DNA of 7,481 bases from Nitrospirota bacterium (GTDB taxonomy: Bacteria; Nitrospirota; Nitrospiria; SBBL01; Manganitrophaceae): assembly GCA_023248505.1 (NCBI GenBank), contig JAHFEM010000077.1:1-7481 (forward strand), in the 5' to 3' direction. This document shows positions 5,770-7,481 of this stretch, one piece after another (position 1 is the first letter of the stretch; each line of letters starts with the position of its first letter). The notes under the pieces were generated by a model. That model was not told where the DNA came from. It ran no database searches and worked only from the letters and a program-made list of their open reading frames with translations. The position numbers and the translations under genes were made by a program.

Positions 5770-7122
5770 ATGGAGGGATCTTTCATCGGAAGCCGATTGG
5801 CGATCGCGCTCACCGCTTCGGCGCATTCTCTTTTCGCCACCTTCGTCGTCGGCGGGATGCTCTTGGGCGCCATGGCCGAATCGGTCGGAGTCCTCACCCG
5901 CGACGAGCGCTACGAACGGCTCTCCCACTCGATCGCCCGCACCCTCGTCCTCATGAGCGCAACGGTGGCGTTCATGGGGGTGGCGCTCGTTCTCTTTTTG
6001 ACGATCCTCTGGCCGATCTTCTGGACCCTTCTCTTTCGGATCATGTTCTGGCCGCTGATCTTCGAAGCGCTCATGTTTTTGGGCGAGGCGGCCTGTCTCT
6101 ATCCTTGGTATTACAGCTGGGGCCGGTGGCCTCGGAAGACGCATCTCCTCATCGCCTGGCTGGGGGCCGGGTTCGGCGTGACCGCGATGATCATGATCGA
6201 TACCGTCGGCTCCTATCTGCTGACCCCCCGCCCCGTCGAGCCCGCTCTCCAGAGAATGTTGAACCCATCGATGGTCCAGCTGACGCTTCATCGATTCGCC
6301 GGGAATCTTTCGTGGTTCGGTTTCGGCATCGCCGCGCTCTCGGCCATCCGCTATTTGCGGACAACAGATCCGCAGGAGCGGGCGTATCATGAATGGGCCG
6401 GCGCTTTTGCCGTGACGCTCGGGTTTGGGTTTCTTCTCCTCATGCCGATCATCGGGTTTTCTTACTTAAAGGCGGTCCGCTTCGCCTCCGAAGGGGCGTT
6501 CAGCCGGCTGATGCTCGGCGAGAAATCGTGGATCTTCGTTCTCCAGGTTTTCCTGATCAACGTCCTCATCATCGTCGGGACCTGGTACATGTTCCGCATG
6601 GCCCATTTTCGATACAAAGAAAATCCTCATTTCAAACGGTACCGCCTGATCACATTCATCCTCCTGGCCCTCGCGGCGCTCATTTTTGTCATGCCCTACC
6701 AGATGCGCTACGTTCCGTTCGCCGCGTATTTCACCCCGGCGGAGGTGAATCCATGGGGGAAGATGCAACCGAACAAGTACATCGCCATGGGGGTCCTGAT
6801 CGGCCTGGGAATCCTCAACTATGGCTTCTATCTCGGCGCCCTCCGCTTTAAGACGGAGTGGGGATCGGGAGGCCGTCTGCCGCAAGTCCTTCTGATTATC
6901 CTCGGCCTCTTCACCCTCTTCTCGATGGTGAATATGGGCTATGCGCGGGAGAATGCCCGCTATCCCTACCTGATCTACGGCAAGATGACGATCGAAGGGG
7001 AAAGGGAGACCGGCCTGGGCGGGGGGCGCCCCGCACCTCAAGGGCCGCCCGATCATAAAGAAAGCCCCGAGAACCTGAACCAGCCAGGCCCTCGGGGCTC
7101 GGAAGGCAAAAGGAGACGCTGA
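5770..7122 (+). CDS. Cytochrome bd-like heme membrane protein B (CydA-like, keeps key glutamates)
   Basis: This is a second bd-like integral membrane protein, 450 residues from ATG 5770 (a GTG at 5761 would add three). The ATG is preferred because the GAGGA ribosome site (5756-5760) is then nine bases away. About nine or ten helices are visible. Counterparts of bd oxidase residues are His19 in helix 1 (ASAHSLFATF), Glu99 and Glu106 in FEALMFLGEA, His174 in LTLHRFAGN, Met340 as a possible match for the b558 ligand Met393, and Glu394 and Arg397 in MGYARENARYPYLIYG. The long Q-loop is absent, and extra hydrophobic helices occupy that region. Compared with protein A it has an extra segment at about 308-336 (VMPYQMRY to KMQPNK). 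The tail after 405 is polar, rich in Gly, Pro and Arg. As last gene of the operon it is the better candidate for a catalytic O2-reducing subunit, but this is inference. Confidence 0.87.
   Translation: MEGSFIGSRLAIALTASAHSLFATFVVGGMLLGAMAESVGVLTRDERYERLSHSIARTLVLMSATVAFMGVALVLFLTILWPIFWTLLFRIMFWPLIFEALMFLGEAACLYPWYYSWGRWPRKTHLLIAWLGAGFGVTAMIMIDTVGSYLLTPRPVEPALQRMLNPSMVQLTLHRFAGNLSWFGFGIAALSAIRYLRTTDPQERAYHEWAGAFAVTLGFGFLLLMPIIGFSYLKAVRFASEGAFSRLMLGEKSWIFVLQVFLINVLIIVGTWYMFRMAHFRYKENPHFKRYRLITFILLALAALIFVMPYQMRYVPFAAYFTPAEVNPWGKMQPNKYIAMGVLIGLGILNYGFYLGALRFKTEWGSGGRLPQVLLIILGLFTLFSMVNMGYARENARYPYLIYGKMTIEGERETGLGGGRPAPQGPPDHKESPENLNQPGPRGSEGKRRR
7019..7034 (+). repeat. GC hairpin in the 3' end of bd-like gene B
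   Basis: GCGGGG, a GGCG loop and CCCCGC form a six-pair GC hairpin inside the region encoding the low-complexity tail. It is not followed by a T run on either strand; it may be chance in GC-rich coding sequence. Confidence 0.3.
7063..7099 (-). terminator. Intrinsic terminator of the minus-strand gene, inside the end of bd-like gene B
   Basis: A perfect nine-base inverted repeat (AGCCCCGAG at 7063-7071, CTCGGGGCT at 7091-7099) encloses a second four-pair stem (CCTG 7074-7077, CAGG 7085-7088). Read on the minus strand, the stem is followed at once by a T-rich stretch (ttctttatg), the form of an intrinsic terminator, about 24 bases after the minus-strand stop codon. On the plus strand no T run follows, so it is not an obvious terminator for the operon. 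Confidence 0.65.
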
Positions 7123-7481
7123 TTACCCGGACGGTGTCTGTTCCGTCGGTCCGCCCGGAAGTCCCTGGGGGGTCACCTCGACCGCGTTCAAGACCACCAC
7201 CAGATCGACCTGGTCTCCCTTTTTGACCTGATCGAGCTGTTTCTTTGCATCCCCCTCGACGGTGAAGATATTGGTCAGCCCCTGATCGGTCCGAATCTCA
7301 ATCAGTCCGGTCGGCGGATCGACATCGATCACCTCGCCGGAGACTTTTCCCCGCGTTGGAATCATCTTACTCTCTTCAGGGGCCGTTCCCATTCCTTCAT
7401 CCGATTGGGGTCCCGGCCCCGGCTGCTGTTGATTCAAATCCCGCCCCGGTTGCCCCTCCTGCTGATCGGGCTGCGCCATTT
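7123..7481 (-). CDS. Small Pro/Gln-rich protein with a beta-rich (OB-like) domain, N-terminus possibly outside the window
   Basis: I do not recognise a named family. At least 118 residues are visible from a possible ATG at 7477-7479, but the frame stays open to the window edge, so the real start may lie beyond it. Residues 1-40 are hydrophilic and rich in Gln, Pro, Gly and acidic residues, probably disordered. Residues 43-104 alternate hydrophobic and polar residues in strands (GKVSGEVIDVD, GLIEIRTD, NIFTVEG, VDLVVVLNAVEV) with a KKGDQV turn. This pattern is seen in small five-stranded OB/SH3-like domains that often carry a secretion signal. If a signal peptide precedes MAQPDQQ it would be a periplasmic protein; none is visible here. 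The stop codon (TTA on the plus strand) directly abuts the TGA of the respiratory operon, so the genes converge with no gap. Coding is supported by the plausible domain pattern and the well-placed terminator. Confidence 0.65.
   Translation of the reverse strand, partial: MAQPDQQEGQPGRDLNQQQPGPGPQSDEGMGTAPEESKMIPTRGKVSGEVIDVDPPTGLIEIRTDQGLTNIFTVEGDAKKQLDQVKKGDQVDLVVVLNAVEVTPQGLPGGPTEQTPSG

Noticed and set aside
5242..6390. Long minus-strand open frame of 382 codons
   Set aside because: It is antisense to cytochrome b and bd-like gene B, highly charged and without motifs: a shadow of GC-rich membrane-protein coding sequence.
5754..6392. Plus-strand frame of 212 codons overlapping bd-like gene B
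   Set aside because: Arg/His/Pro-rich shadow frame with no domain; the frame of gene B carries the conserved His and Glu residues.

Overview
The window is a moderately GC-rich piece of bacterial chromosome. My best guess for the host is a Nitrospirota (Nitrospiria/Manganitrophaceae-like) bacterium. This rests on gene content: two divergent cytochrome bd-like heme proteins flank a Rieske protein and a cytochrome b, and genomes of that phylum are known for carrying several non-canonical bd-like oxidases. I could not run a search, so the taxonomy is inference.

Left part (1-2064): about 126 non-coding bases with short GCTGA-type repeats arranged as an imperfect inverted repeat. These are followed by an Opp/Dpp-family ABC transporter ATPase (127-1086) and, directly abutting it, a sigma-54 activator with an AAA+ domain and a Fis-type HTH but no N-terminal sensory domain (1087-2064). 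The two look like the end of a peptide or nickel transport operon whose other genes lie upstream of the window. A hairpin follows the activator.

Middle (2065-2858): a pyrimidine-rich spacer, then a small stand-alone receiver-like protein (2312-2686). Its phospho-acceptor Asp position is occupied by Lys, so it looks like a pseudo-receiver. A 172-base gap with several small dyads separates it from the next gene.

Right part (2859-7122): a tight four-gene operon encoding bd-like membrane protein A, a Rieske iron-sulfur protein, a one-piece 7-helix cytochrome b (b6 plus subunit IV type), and bd-like membrane protein B. The junctions are an ATGA overlap and gaps of about 11-12 bases. The quinol-oxidising core of a bc/b6f complex is therefore encoded with two CydA-like heme proteins, with no c-type cytochrome, CydB or heme-copper subunit. 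Protein B keeps the counterparts of the key bd glutamates and heme ligands. Protein A keeps the heme-ligand histidines and C-terminal Glu but lacks the proton-path glutamates. Both lack the usual quinol-binding Q-loop. The working hypothesis is a hybrid complex in which cytochrome b and Rieske handle quinol and the bd-like subunits handle O2 or another electron partner, running either forwards (quinol oxidase) or in reverse. This is the most interesting content of the window.

Right edge (7123-7481): a convergent minus-strand gene for a small Pro/Gln-rich protein with a beta-rich domain. Its stop codon directly abuts that of the operon, and its likely terminator lies inside the 3' end of the last operon gene.
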